Positions 45,601 to 55,151 of a stretch of 64,000 bases of DNA are shown here, piece after piece. A model generated the notes under the pieces. The model saw only the letters and a program-made list of their open reading frames with translations, had not been told where the DNA came from and ran no database searches. The stretch is from Lophium mytilinum. Its lineage: Eukaryota; Ascomycota; Dothideomycetes; Mytilinidiales; Mytilinidiaceae. Within the stretch, counting starts at the first letter, position 1, and every line of letters starts with the position of its first letter. The stretch covers positions 186,001 to 250,000 of the forward strand of contig MU004190.1 in the NCBI GenBank assembly GCA_010093605.1, written 5' to 3'. Made by a program: the position numbers and the translations under genes.

Positions 45601-45818
45601 AAGGAAGTCCGGACTTCAGCATCCCGGCTGTGAGTGCCTCGTCGAGTCCCTCAGCGACAGAGGAAACATCCGGAGATGTAGTAGAGCCTCCTCCTGTTGG
45701 TCAGCCATCGATCGCGGTACCAGTCTTGGAAGACGGCGTGGCGGACGACGAAACGGAAGCGGCGACGTTAGAAGTCCTTGACGAGCTCATTTCTAACGGC
45801 GAGCTGGTGCTGATGTGA
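42681..45818 (+). CDS. Large cysteine-rich F-box-like protein
   Basis: Exons 42681-45215 and 45288-45818 give 1021 residues in phase 0; without the 72-nt intron the frame ends at 45287 and loses a zinc-binding block. Residues about 85-125 (PPVLESLLSQLPTTSIFDLYHTSPHLREFL) look like an F-box, followed by leucine-rich-like NLDLCNTAVSGVALIAKVL and LQHLSVRGCKNVS. Cysteine clusters follow: CSRCHDPIHERCEQC with CMGCRKTLCASC; CPRGLCQECYQ with CKACKSPLCKEHD; and CEDCRVLVCSTCASANPECTCSFCSVHYFCPHC, made by splicing. A coiled coil (EEELEVARVKEVKMKERLVREKEQ) and an acidic tail end it. It is probably a ubiquitin-ligase-type factor; targets unknown. Related fungal proteins are common but uncharacterised. 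Confidence 0.85.
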
Positions 45819-46789
45819 AGAGGTACGCATTCGAAAGTGATTTCTGCATCTTGCATCCTATACATGCTGCAATCTGGTTTTCTTTTGGTCCAGCGTTCCG
45901 CTCAGCAGTCATGGGCGGAGGAAATCGAAGCACGAGCAGATTTATGAGATGTTTCCGGAAGATAGGCGACGGGCACCGTGTCACGACTGGTCACGGCTCT
46001 CGAGCATACGGTCATTTGCATTTGGAGTGGCTAGCATTTTTCTTTCGATTCCCTTCACTTCTTTTTTATTTCCGCTTTCTTTTTTGATGGAACGGGATGG
46101 AGGTGGCCTACGGGCTGCGAGAGGTGTTAGGGGGTTTGTCTATGGTATTGGCTGGGTGCGGTGCTAGGCTTCTTGGAGACTGAATCCTCGTAAGACCTCG
46201 GGGGGCAGATTTCGAGGTATATACTTATGAGGATGGCATAGGCCGTGATAGCTGAGGCATGGAGAATGACATTAGTAGTGATTCTGGACTGGCATTGGCG
46301 ACTTTGAGTTGTGAGTCGTCGTTTGATATGTTCGACTGCGCTTGAGCTGCTTGGCATGATTTGAGGGATGAACAGCATTCACATGGTAAGCCAGACCGAA
46401 ACCCGAATGAGATGACTGCTAATCTTTGCAGTTCGAGTCATGCCATCAACAAACTTGCCGTGTCTGCTCGCCAGTCCTGCAGATTGTAGTGTTCGTAGCC
46501 TCTCATGATCGTATGATCGGTACCCGGAAGAATTGTCTGAAGCAACGAAAGAGCCTCGAGTCAAGTGCAGGACTTACTCTGTCATAAGCATCACAAAATG
46601 TCTTGATTTGGAAAGATCTCATTGCCTATTATAGTATAGACGTCCTCTCCAGTTTATATTGGTAATGTGGAGCCATTTGTCAGCTACCCTTGCAGGTCGG
46701 TATACGATGGTCAGTATACGATATTTAAGTAAACCAAGTAGGCGGTATTCCATTTGGACCACAGGAATTTCCAAAGCCCATAACTCAAA
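45819..46789. other. Intergenic 0.97 kb
   Basis: 3' flank of the cysteine-rich gene and promoter of the propeller gene. No supported gene. Confidence 0.5.
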
Positions 46790-47851
46790 ATGCACTTCGC
46801 TTACAATCTCTCCGCCGTCTTCAAACTCTCCACTCTCTTCATCACCTCCTTCACGCCCCCAACCCTCGCCTCCCCCGTTTCCTCATCCAACCATGGCCCG
46901 TCCCCCTCCCCTGTCTCCCTCCTCCACCAATTCCCCCCCGGCGTCTGGGCCGAAAACCTCGCTACCACCTCCACCAACTCCCTCCTCATCAGCCTCATGA
47001 GCAGCCCGGACCTCCTCCTCTTCAACCCCTCCACCCCCTCCATCCCACCCACCCTCCTCCACTCCTTCGCCCGCAACGGCCCCTACGCCTCCCTCCTCGG
47101 CCTCGCCGCCACCACTCCCAATTCCTTCGCCGTCGTCGCGGGCAACTACTCCTTCACCGCCGGCGCCATCCCAGGTACCTTCGCCCTCTTCACCATCACC
47201 CTCCCGCCCGCCTCCGCCCCCGACCAAGCCCCCGAAATAAACCTCCTCGCGAACCTCCCTGACGCAGCCTTCATCAACGGGCTTATCTACCACGCCTTCC
47301 CGTCCCCAGCCGTGCTAGCCGGCGACTCCGCCCTGGGCACCGTCACGCGCGTCGAGCTCGCGACCGGCGCCGTGTCGACGCTGCTCGAGGTAGATGCGTT
47401 CAAACCGTGTGCGGGACCGCCAAGGGGGGAGGGGATCAACGGGTTCCATATCCAGGGCCAGACGCTGTATTTCACGAACTCGGGGTGCAGGACGTTTGGG
47501 ACGGTCCCGGTGAGTAGGGATGGGCGGGCAGTGGGGGAGGCGAGAGTTGTGGTCAGGGAGCCGGCGCCGTATTTCTTTGACGATTTCACGGTTGATGAGA
47601 CGGGGGTGGCTTATGTAGCGGTTTCGAATGGGAATGCGGTTGCGAGGATTACGCCGGATGGGGAGGTGAGGGTGGTGGCGGGGGGTGTGAATTCGACGGA
47701 GGTGGCGGAGCCGACGGGGGTGGTGTGGGGGAGGGGGGACGAGGGAAGGGTGTTGTTTGTGAGTACTGGTGGTGGGTTGGGGGATCCGGTTAATGGGACG
47801 ACGGTTGTTGGGGCGCAGGTTTTGAGGATTGGGGTTGAGGGGGGTTGGTAA
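46790..47851 (+). CDS. Secreted six-bladed beta-propeller (SMP-30/gluconolactonase-like)
   Basis: One exon, 353 residues. A signal peptide ends near TLASPV. The body has repeated propeller strands such as VWAENLATTSTNSLLISLM, PNSFAVVAGNYSF, GINGFHIQGQTLYFTNSG, FFDDFTVDETGVAYVAVSNGNAVARI and PTGVVWGRGDEGRVLFVSTGG. This is the six-bladed TolB-like fold used by SMP-30 proteins and by fungal secreted hetero-Diels-Alderase-like enzymes of meroterpenoid pathways; the resemblance is at fold and motif level only. Several N-x-S/T sites are present (NYS, NST, NGT). Third positions are C-rich to about 47340 and then G-rich; long frames on the other strands are artefacts of this. Confidence 0.85.
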   Translation: MHFAYNLSAVFKLSTLFITSFTPPTLASPVSSSNHGPSPSPVSLLHQFPPGVWAENLATTSTNSLLISLMSSPDLLLFNPSTPSIPPTLLHSFARNGPYASLLGLAATTPNSFAVVAGNYSFTAGAIPGTFALFTITLPPASAPDQAPEINLLANLPDAAFINGLIYHAFPSPAVLAGDSALGTVTRVELATGAVSTLLEVDAFKPCAGPPRGEGINGFHIQGQTLYFTNSGCRTFGTVPVSRDGRAVGEARVVVREPAPYFFDDFTVDETGVAYVAVSNGNAVARITPDGEVRVVAGGVNSTEVAEPTGVVWGRGDEGRVLFVSTGGGLGDPVNGTTVVGAQVLRIGVEGGW

Positions 47852-49240
47852 GGTGTGGGGGGGTTTGGTGTTGTGGGTTTGGTGGCAGGTTGAGAGGGTG
47901 GGAGGGCTGGTATAGGGTGTCTGTTTAGAGGATACGGTAATGAAGAGGTTTTGACGCTGCTTGCACATTAGAGGGGTGGAGGCGGTGGATTGGAAGAGTC
48001 GAAAACGAGGTGAAGATAGTCTGAAGGATGCGAAGCTAATCATGAGTTGCCTTGTAGGGGGGGGGGAATTAGACAACGGAGCTTTCTTGGGACGAGCAAG
48101 GTGCGAATTGAGACACTGCCGGCCTGATTCTGGCAGCGAGGTTGAAGGTCCAGGGGTGGTAGCATGGTGCCATGCATTTGTCAGATAGTGATAGATTCGA
48201 GTCTAATCTGCAGTGTTAGTCGCATAGGTTTGGATAAACGTCATGGTAAAGGGGCTGTTGGGAACTTTACAATTATTCTAGAGCTTTCTCTACCCTCCTA
48301 CAACGTCCTTACTTTCTGCACGTGTGCCTCTAAAGGATCACGTGTGCGTATTGATGCACGTGATACCACCATTTCTTCTATTACTTAAACAAGGCACAAA
48401 TCTTTCTACGTCTGCTTCCTTAAGGGCTTGGGGGAATGAAACAAAATCGCACTGCACCTGTCCCATGTGTGAGTGCAGTAAAAACTGCAACCACGTCCTT
48501 TTGATGGAGGAATGAGCAGTGTTCTTGAAACGCTTGGTAGTAAACAGGAGCAACTGCCGATGTATGGGTACTTTGTGGGTGTTCTACCTTTTTAACTTGA
48601 TGATGCGCCGCATGTTCAGCTTATAGAGGTGCGGTGCAGGCCCAGGCTGTGCAAATGCGTATTTAACACGCACTAAATTAGCATCTTTGTCTCAAGTTGA
48701 CAATCATCATCACTTTGCGTGCAGTACCCCAACTCAACTCCACACATGAGACATCCAATAGCCCCGTTTTACCCATCGGGTTCCTCAGTAGCGCTTGTTG
48801 CACCCAATCCAACCTCCTCCATTACTCCTGATAGTGTATCGTATTTACACTCTCCCCCCACCACGACCCTCGATCGGCCCAAGCTACGAACACCATTCGC
48901 AAGTCGAAGTACGAGTTTGTTCATACATCAGGGCCGTGACAGATGGTGCAACATGCGAGGTGCTGAAGCGATTTTTTGCATGGTAGGTCCGAGAACGACG
49001 TGTTGAACACACCAACGGAGGACTCTGGGGCTGTAAGGTTGGGGGCTTGGGGGCTTATATAGGGCTTTGCGGGCAGTAGAGGAGAGGCTGGCAAGCAGGC
49101 ATATGATAAGCACGTGATGTGGAGAATGTGGAGGTTGTTCTGCATAATCTTTGATCATTCACTCTGCCAACGGTCTCACTGGCCGCTTAAGCCGCTGGCT
49201 TGCAGTCGATATGTTATATATACTCCCATGACGCCAATCC
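47852..49240. other. Convergent intergenic region with an E-box trio
   Basis: Lies between two gene 3' ends, so no promoter is expected, yet CACGTG occurs at 48319-48324, 48339-48344 and 48357-48362. No supported gene on either strand. Confidence 0.55.
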
Positions 49241-50013
49241 CTAAAGCATCGCCGCCGCGATCGCAACTAAAGCTCCTAGAAGGCCCGCCGAAACATCTCT
49301 CGGCGGCGCAAACCCAGACGAAGCCGTTATGCACGGTTCTGCTGCAAGCGTAGTGGCCGCACTACCCGTATTGGCAAGCGTCGTGTCTATCGAAAGCGTC
49401 CGTGGCGCGCCTGACGTGATCTCAGACGCTATCGAAGTTAAGAAGCCAAGAGGGTTCGAACTGCTCGAAGCTGCCGCGGCAGCGGAAGAGTTGGACGGTG
49501 TGGCGGAGTCGGAGGATCAAGTGGCGGAAGTGGACACGGACTTAGTGGTGTCTGCAAGAATAGAGGTTGCGTCTAAGCTCGTGACTGGGGCAACGGTAGA
49601 CGCGGCGGCTGCAATCGAAGAGAGGGAGGCGGGGAGGGTGATGCTAAGGACGACGTCGTATTGCTTGCAGATCGCGTTGACGGTGGAAAGGACGCCTAGG
49701 TGGTATTAGACATTAATGTGCGAGGAGTGGATGTACGCACCTTGGAGATCTTTTGCCTTTGGGCAAGCGTCTATTACGCAGGGTTCCATGCCGCCCATGA
49801 AAGATTGGCTTTTCTTGCAGTGACATTCAAAATCTAGGAGACTCGAGCAGCCGTCGTCGCTGAGCTTTGAGATGAAGCAGTCGAGCTAACGGAAGATCAG
49901 ATCCAGCAAGAGTCGCAATATTCAACTTTCCTTACCGCGCATGCAGGCCCGGGTAGCTGGGCATAAGCGATAGATGCAGTGGAAGGCGCAAGTACAATTG
50001 ATGCGAGCTTCGT
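49241..50013 (-). pseudogene. CFEM-domain protein gene with internal stop and no ATG
   Basis: Exons 50013-49936, 49885-49741 and 49695 downward. The frame reads KLASIVLAPSTASIAYAQLP (signal peptide), then the CFEM pattern with all eight cysteines: PACALDCFISKLSDDGC, DFECHCKKSQ, MEPCVIDACP, NAICKQ. A Ser/Thr/Ala-rich stalk follows and the frame ends at 49241 in a hydrophobic AGLLGALVAIAAAML, a GPI-anchor signal. Two defects: where the ATG is expected (50013) the codon is ACG, in the context ACC-ACG-AAG, and a TGA at 49519-49517 cuts the stalk, after which the same frame stays perfectly open. CFEM proteins are cell-surface or secreted haem/iron-binding or host-interaction proteins. Either this is a young pseudogene, or a non-AUG start and a shorter secreted form are used. 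Confidence 0.8.
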
Positions 50014-50676
50014 GGTTCAGTTGGGCGTGAAGTACTGTCTTGCGCGAAAAGGGTTGTGATGTCTAGAAATTCAAGAATACGAACTGAACTGTTTCGAGAT
50101 TGGAAACAAACCTATAGTCAATAAGACGTCATTCCCAAACGTGCTCGAATTTCTATCTCGGCTTCACATGTATTGGCGATCCATGAGCTTCATGAAGCTC
50201 GAGCTGGTCGAAAGTGGAAAGCTTTCCAAGGATAGTTAGGGCTAATTTGTTGTCGGGGAAATTGCCATATCCTCGACTCAATTCGCCCGGAGAGCCCGCA
50301 AAGTATTTCCCCGGGACCTGCATTTTAACGAGTTTCTTCTTGTACGCAATACATATGCGCGTGCCATACAATGCTTGCTCGGTACCTACGAGCTGAGCCT
50401 CTCCAGGGTGGCTCGGCCGCCCACGTTGATGGGGAGTTGAACCGGTCGATCATTCACATGTATTGCCGAAGGAACGTTGGCCTTTAAGGTCGTAAGCGAG
50501 AGTGTACAACTGAGGAAACACTGCGCGGAGGCCAAGGTATATTGGGGTCACTTGCTTACAATGGAGACGCTTAGATGACAGTCTTTCGAATTTGTATCAT
50601 GCCACCTATCATTCCTCTTTCGGATTACCAAAACAGCACTTGTTGTCAACCAGATGTATAGTCTCTCGAGACTGCC
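50014..50676. other. Intergenic, 5' flank of CFEM and 3' flank of SSU1-like gene
   Basis: No gene. I found no upstream exon that would supply an ATG to the CFEM frame. Confidence 0.5.
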
Positions 50677-52017
50677 TCATGTCGTAGTCGCTTTTTCGTT
50701 ATCTGGAGGTGTGATCGTGGCATTCTCGTCCTTCTTCAGATTTGCGAGGCATGGTGCGTGAAAGAGTTTTCCGTCCCAAGCGCCTCTAGCGGTACCGATA
50801 GCGACTACAATCCAAAGCAAGATTACGGCAACACTGAAGATAGTGCCGAGGACCTTGAAAAACTGACTTGGCATCTGGTTTCCAAGTTCGATCGTGCTGA
50901 CCGCATAGACACCGAGAGGGAAGGTGAACCCCCACCACCCCATATTGAACGGAAACGGGCGAGATTTGTAGATCGACGCGAGAGCGAAAGCAAACCAGAT
51001 GAGGCCGAATCCCCACATAATAAGCGCCAAGAATACACCAAGGATGTATACAACGTCTCCTGCAACAGCTAAATCGTGGAAGAAGTGGACTTGAGGAAAG
51101 ACTTCTCGCGAGACTTTTCCGAGATACATTATCGTATAGCCGCCCATTCCAAGGGGACCAAGTGGCAGGAATGACGAAACCACAATCTCACGAGGAGGAA
51201 GTTTGTGAAGTGCCAGCCGTTGGTAGTAAATGACCAGAACTGTCATGGCCAGAGGAGTGGCCATACCCCACATTACATACGACGTGATGAGAGTTCCCAA
51301 TGCATGATCGGGATTCGGGAGCACCTCCGCAATCTCAGCACCGGCGCCAGCAGCAACAATAGTAGCTGCTATAGGCAGCAGCTGTGCAGCTGTGATGCGG
51401 TCCAGGGCTTGTTGATGAGATTGTGATATCAGAAGGAAGGTCAACGACACCGTAACAGCTCCAGCGACGATGCAGTCTATCATCCAGCACACCCAGGCAA
51501 ATGTAACTGCCCAAGGCCCCCAATAGGGGATGCAAAGAAAGATCCAACTTTCTACCAACGTAGCGAATCCCATTGGAAGAGTACCGAGAAAGAGCGAATT
51601 CGTACTGTCGTGGATCATTACCGTCCATATGGCGGGATAAAGCGTGTATCGGAGGATTGAAATGCCGAAAGCTAAAGCAAATAGCAGGGTGTTCAATGCA
51701 AAGAAGACCACAGACATCCAGTACAGCCAATCGCTCTGGAACGGGATGGTGATGAATAGTAAAGAAACAATCCCAGTGCCCATAGTAACGGAGAACCAGG
51801 AAGGGCTGAAATTCCGCACAACCCGTCGCCAGCCAACATCGTATTTAGTCACTTGATCCGGTGGAGGCTCCGTGATTACATCCTGCTCTCCCGAAGGATC
51901 TGAGGTCGTGGCATGGGGGTGGCGATGTGATGATCTCTGGCGAACCAGGCTTGGTGTAGATGCCAAAGCGGGCTTACCTGAAGCCAGGCGTGTGAGATCA
52001 TGATCAGAATCTTGCAT
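50677..52017 (-). CDS. SSU1: SSU1-type sulfite efflux / TDT-family transporter
   Basis: One exon, 446 residues. After a hydrophilic N-terminus (about 60 residues) come ten membrane helices of the tellurite-resistance/dicarboxylate transporter family, starting NFSPSWFSVTMGTGIVSLLF and including MIHDSTNSLFLGTLPMGFATL, SSFLPLGPLGMGGYTIMYLG and FNMGWWGFTFPLGVYAVSTIELG. These are hallmark SSU1 segments. Fungal SSU1 is a plasma-membrane pump for sulfite produced in sulfur metabolism or secreted to break disulfides. A malate-transporter role (MAE1) is the other option, but the FNMGWWGFTFPLG block favours SSU1. The C-terminus is short and hydrophilic. Confidence 0.88.
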   Translation of the reverse strand: MQDSDHDLTRLASGKPALASTPSLVRQRSSHRHPHATTSDPSGEQDVITEPPPDQVTKYDVGWRRVVRNFSPSWFSVTMGTGIVSLLFITIPFQSDWLYWMSVVFFALNTLLFALAFGISILRYTLYPAIWTVMIHDSTNSLFLGTLPMGFATLVESWIFLCIPYWGPWAVTFAWVCWMIDCIVAGAVTVSLTFLLISQSHQQALDRITAAQLLPIAATIVAAGAGAEIAEVLPNPDHALGTLITSYVMWGMATPLAMTVLVIYYQRLALHKLPPREIVVSSFLPLGPLGMGGYTIMYLGKVSREVFPQVHFFHDLAVAGDVVYILGVFLALIMWGFGLIWFAFALASIYKSRPFPFNMGWWGFTFPLGVYAVSTIELGNQMPSQFFKVLGTIFSVAVILLWIVVAIGTARGAWDGKLFHAPCLANLKKDENATITPPDNEKATTT

Positions 52018-52629
52018 AGTGGTTGGGGCTCAGCTATAATCCAAGAAGTCACGTATAATAGAAGCGCAGATGAAAATCAATGATGTTGAAATTTGAGATC
52101 GGAGTCACGGATGTGGCCCACTTTGTAAGTGGTACAGAGAAAGTGGTAATTAAATTACTTCTATCGTAGGTAATCAGTGCCCTCCTTGAATATAGCCACC
52201 CGACTTAACCCCTTCTACACCCCCCTACATTGCCTCCCACTCGCTTTATTTACCGGTCTTGTCGTTGCTTTACTCTGATCCATAGGACTAATCCCCGGCG
52301 TAATCCAAACATGAACCTCCATGGCAATAGCGACGGGCCATTGGCATGCGCCACAACCGCTTATGGTCCTCCCTCTTTGCATTGCAGTCAATGGTGAAGT
52401 AGATAGACTGTTTCCTCAATTCGCCTCAAGTTCCGCGCCCCTCTTCCCTTATCGATTCTATCAGCACGTCTCAATGCCACGGACCAGCTTGCGGATTATG
52501 GCATTGCCGGTTTTACTTATCTTCATACCTTCCCATAATTAAGATAGAAAAAAAAAGCATCTTCGTGAAGAACACGACTTGTATAATAGCGGTATTAAAG
52601 AGCAAAGAGATGCAAAAAAAGACAATTCT
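52018..52629. other. Intergenic: SSU1-like promoter and tRNA flank
   Basis: No gene. Poly(A) runs at 52547-52556 and 52614-52620; the second lies just downstream of the minus-strand tRNA, reading as a T-run Pol III terminator. Confidence 0.6.
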
Positions 52630-52765
52630 GGTCAGTACGGGGGTCGAACCCGCGACCTTGGCGTTAACATGTTGATATTAGCACCTGTGGTGGATTAGTA
52701 CAGGTGTTGGTTCATTCGAGGAAGGTGAACACATACCACGCTCTGACCAACTGAGCTAACCGACC
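52630..52765 (-). tRNA. tRNA gene interrupted in the anticodon arm (Ile-like)
   Basis: The minus strand has a full tRNA frame: acceptor GGTCGGT/ACTGACC, D arm GCTCAGTTGGTCAGAGC (B-box and A-box intact), variable AGGTC and T arm GCGGGTTCGACCCCCGT. The stem halves TGGTA and CGCCA of the anticodon arm are separated by about 70 nt, implying an insertion near 62 nt in a 74-nt tRNA. The insertion has two hairpins (GTTCA/TGAAC and ACCTGT/ACAGGT). The body resembles tRNA-Ile, but the anticodon is unclear: a simple 37/38 intron would leave G instead of U at position 33, while the 3' side shows TGTTAA (Asn-like). Could be an odd intron or a disrupted copy. Confidence 0.75.
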
Positions 52766-53080
52766 TGATTGGTTGAATTGTTGGCTCGTCAAAAATTTTC
52801 AGACTATAATGTGTCATTGCTCTACCCCTGTCCCTCCTTGCCATGGATGATACACAACCACAGCCATGGTCCATGTCAGTTTTCTCTTGGTACGGCTACC
52901 TACCATAATTTCAGGGTATCAGTGCCACGGTTTAGTAAGTCTCGACGCGGTCGGCAACGTTGCCTTTTATTCGCTACCGAAATTCCTTTTCCACCTACCT
53001 CAAACGTCCATTTTTCTTCTTCGTGCTCTTCTACTCTCCTCTTTCTCACACCGTCATCCTTCATCGATCATATCAAGACA
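52766..53080. other. Leader region of the frameshifted F-box-like gene
   Basis: Pyrimidine-rich; overlapping plus frames here have no motif. Confidence 0.45.
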
Positions 53081-53763
53081 ATGCTTCCCATCTTAGAACT
53101 CCCGAGAGAGCTGCGAGATATCATTTACGAGGCCGTTATGGACTCCGACATCGCGGATCCCCCCTTTCAACAACGACGCGATCCAACACCCCAGGTCCGT
53201 CTTACTGGCAACTTCACTATCGCGCTACTCCATCTCGTATTGTAACTCCGGCTGCGAATCTTCTTCTTCTCGCCAATCGCCAGATTAACCTCGAAACGCG
53301 AGAAGCAATCGAGCGTAGGAAGCGCCAGCGGCGTATGGAATACGAACTGGATGTGGTGCTCATGCCGAGGTGGAGAGTGTTTCCAACAATACCTACCCAC
53401 ATCGATGCTCTCGACGTACACATCGACATGAACATCATGAAAGACATGGATAAGGGAGACCAGAATGCATTTTGGAAATTGCGGGTCATCGAACTTGCTA
53501 AGTTCATTCAATCACTGATCAGGAACGGTATCAGAAGCACTCCACGTCGCAACATTACCATAGGAGTCATGACTATTCATATCCACTTCGACGCTGGACA
53601 ATATGTACCAGCACATCTATACGAAACCCTGAGAAAGCCTTATGTGGACGATCCTAACATAGGTAGGGAGTGGTGTTACTGGCAGCGTAACTTTAACGAG
53701 CTGTATACACATATCAATAGTGTTCACATCATCGTCAACGGGAAGCTCGTACCCGAAATCTAA
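53081..53763 (+). pseudogene. F-box-like LPRELRD-type protein, frameshifted in a C run
   Basis: The ATG at 53081 starts MLPILELPRELRDIIYEAVMDSDI, the N-terminus typical of a large fungal family of F-box-like proteins. That frame stops at 53245. A second frame carries the rest: GPSYWQLHYRATPSRIVTPAANLLLLANRQINLETREAI to the stop at 53763, including the family's LLxxNRQINxETR block. There is no usable donor/acceptor pair between them; the two frames meet at a run of six C at 53159-53164, where one extra C would join them. So this is a recent pseudogene or a base-calling error. Function unknown; related proteins are expanded in plant-associated ascomycetes. Confidence 0.7.
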
Positions 53764-54275
53764 ACTACCAGCACCCCGACGGGGATGCTGTTTTAGGTCG
53801 AGCCGGGCATCTCAATCTGAGGTTAATGTTTCAGGGGGATGGACATGCGACTCGTTGCATGACGTTGCTTGACTATGGACCAAGATGCCTCGGATTCCGA
53901 GGACTTTGCTATTGCTACGCTACCTCTTGGTTCATATTGTGTTGGGTGGATGTTGTCTAGATCATTCTCACTGGCCGCTATGAACTGAATGCGCTTCATT
54001 TGCTCTTTTTTGAATTCATTCGCTCCGTTATCATTTTCCGCGAGGCTGCATACACAATGTTTGACGCTTTACCACCGTCACAAAACTTTCAGGCCCTTTC
54101 GATGCCCTTCTGGAATCAACATATGGAGTACTAAACCGCCATGGTCGTCTGCATCAACTCCAAACTTTATCATCATCGCTTTTATTCACTCTGGACGGCA
54201 GCAAAACCGCTTCACATTTGCGCGATACCACGATATCATCGATCAAACTTGAGCGAACATCCTCGACCAAACGGC
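53764..54275. other. Intergenic/leader of the coiled-coil gene
   Basis: No supported gene. The next frame is open from an ATG at 54141, but that part (HHRFYSLWTAAKPLH...) does not look like protein. Confidence 0.45.
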
Positions 54276-55151
54276 ATGGACGATAAGAGTATTGAGGATA
54301 TCAAGAACGATATTTGGGTTATCAAGAATGATATCGGAGCAATGAAGAATGATATCGATGCCATGAAGAATGATATCGGAGATATCAAGAGCGATATCAT
54401 TGCAACATTGGTTGGGATCGCTGAGAACCTCCAGGAAGCACATACAGCGCGAGCACAAGGACCAGTCCATCCAGACCAGTCTTTTGTTTCCATCCCACCG
54501 TTGTTGCACCCGGTTACGAGCCCGCCCCCAGTTTCGTTCATGCCACAGTCGCAAGCACTTGGGCTACCGACAATAGATATCACGCAAGAGGATGCTGCTG
54601 AGCATCAGAACCCACCAAATGCTGCAGAGCAGGGCATTGACAACATGGCAATCGGGAGAAGCGCATATATTGAAGAAGATGGCGCAACTCCGGACGACAC
54701 TGAGAATATTACACTCGAGACCCCCGAAAGTCATACCGACACGTCGACGGGGATGACTCTTCTGGCCGACCCTCTGGGCAGCCCTACAGTGGCATCTGCA
54801 CGGAAAAGCTGTATCCCCGCGCCATCTCCTGCGGCACAGCCAATTTCACCCGCTTATCAGCTATGCGTAAGAGGAGGCATAATAGACAATCCTGACGCCC
54901 GCGCCCTAGGACCGTTTTGCCCAAACGGAGGTATAGAGGAATGCCACGTCTATGGCTGCCCCATGATACACAGCGACAAAGACTGTCGGAACCAGCATTG
55001 CTTCCAGCACCCTTGCACCTATCGACACTCACAGGGGCAGCGAGGGTACATGTGCGGATGGGAAGTGAATTGTCCTTGGTCATTCTGCGCGTTCCAACAC
55101 ATCCCAGGTCAGCGCATGTCTCAAGGGATTAGAGTGCATCATGATGGTTAG
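54276..55151 (+). CDS. Coiled-coil protein with C-terminal CCCH-type cysteine/histidine motifs
   Basis: From ATG 54276, 291 residues in one exon; a start at 54141 is possible. Residues 9-43 are five near-identical heptads of the type IKNDIGA/MKNDIDA, encoded by a 21-bp tandem repeat, giving a regular coiled coil. A long Pro/Thr/Glu-rich linker follows. The last 75 residues hold many Cys and His: FCPNGGIEECHVYGCPMIH, CRNQHCFQHPCTYRH and CPWSFCAFQH, which resemble CCCH zinc fingers of RNA-binding proteins. I do not recognise the whole protein. A multimeric nucleic-acid-binding factor is a reasonable guess, not shown. Confidence 0.65.
   Translation: MDDKSIEDIKNDIWVIKNDIGAMKNDIDAMKNDIGDIKSDIIATLVGIAENLQEAHTARAQGPVHPDQSFVSIPPLLHPVTSPPPVSFMPQSQALGLPTIDITQEDAAEHQNPPNAAEQGIDNMAIGRSAYIEEDGATPDDTENITLETPESHTDTSTGMTLLADPLGSPTVASARKSCIPAPSPAAQPISPAYQLCVRGGIIDNPDARALGPFCPNGGIEECHVYGCPMIHSDKDCRNQHCFQHPCTYRHSQGQRGYMCGWEVNCPWSFCAFQHIPGQRMSQGIRVHHDG
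54300..54404 (+). repeat. 21-bp coding minisatellite (five heptads)
   Basis: Five in-frame 21-bp units, each near AT[CG]AAGAATGATATCG followed by six variable bases, encode [IM]KNDIxx heptads. Confidence 0.9.

Noticed and set aside
46883-47293. Gly/Glu-rich minus frame over the propeller gene
   Set aside because: Antisense of a C-rich coding stretch.
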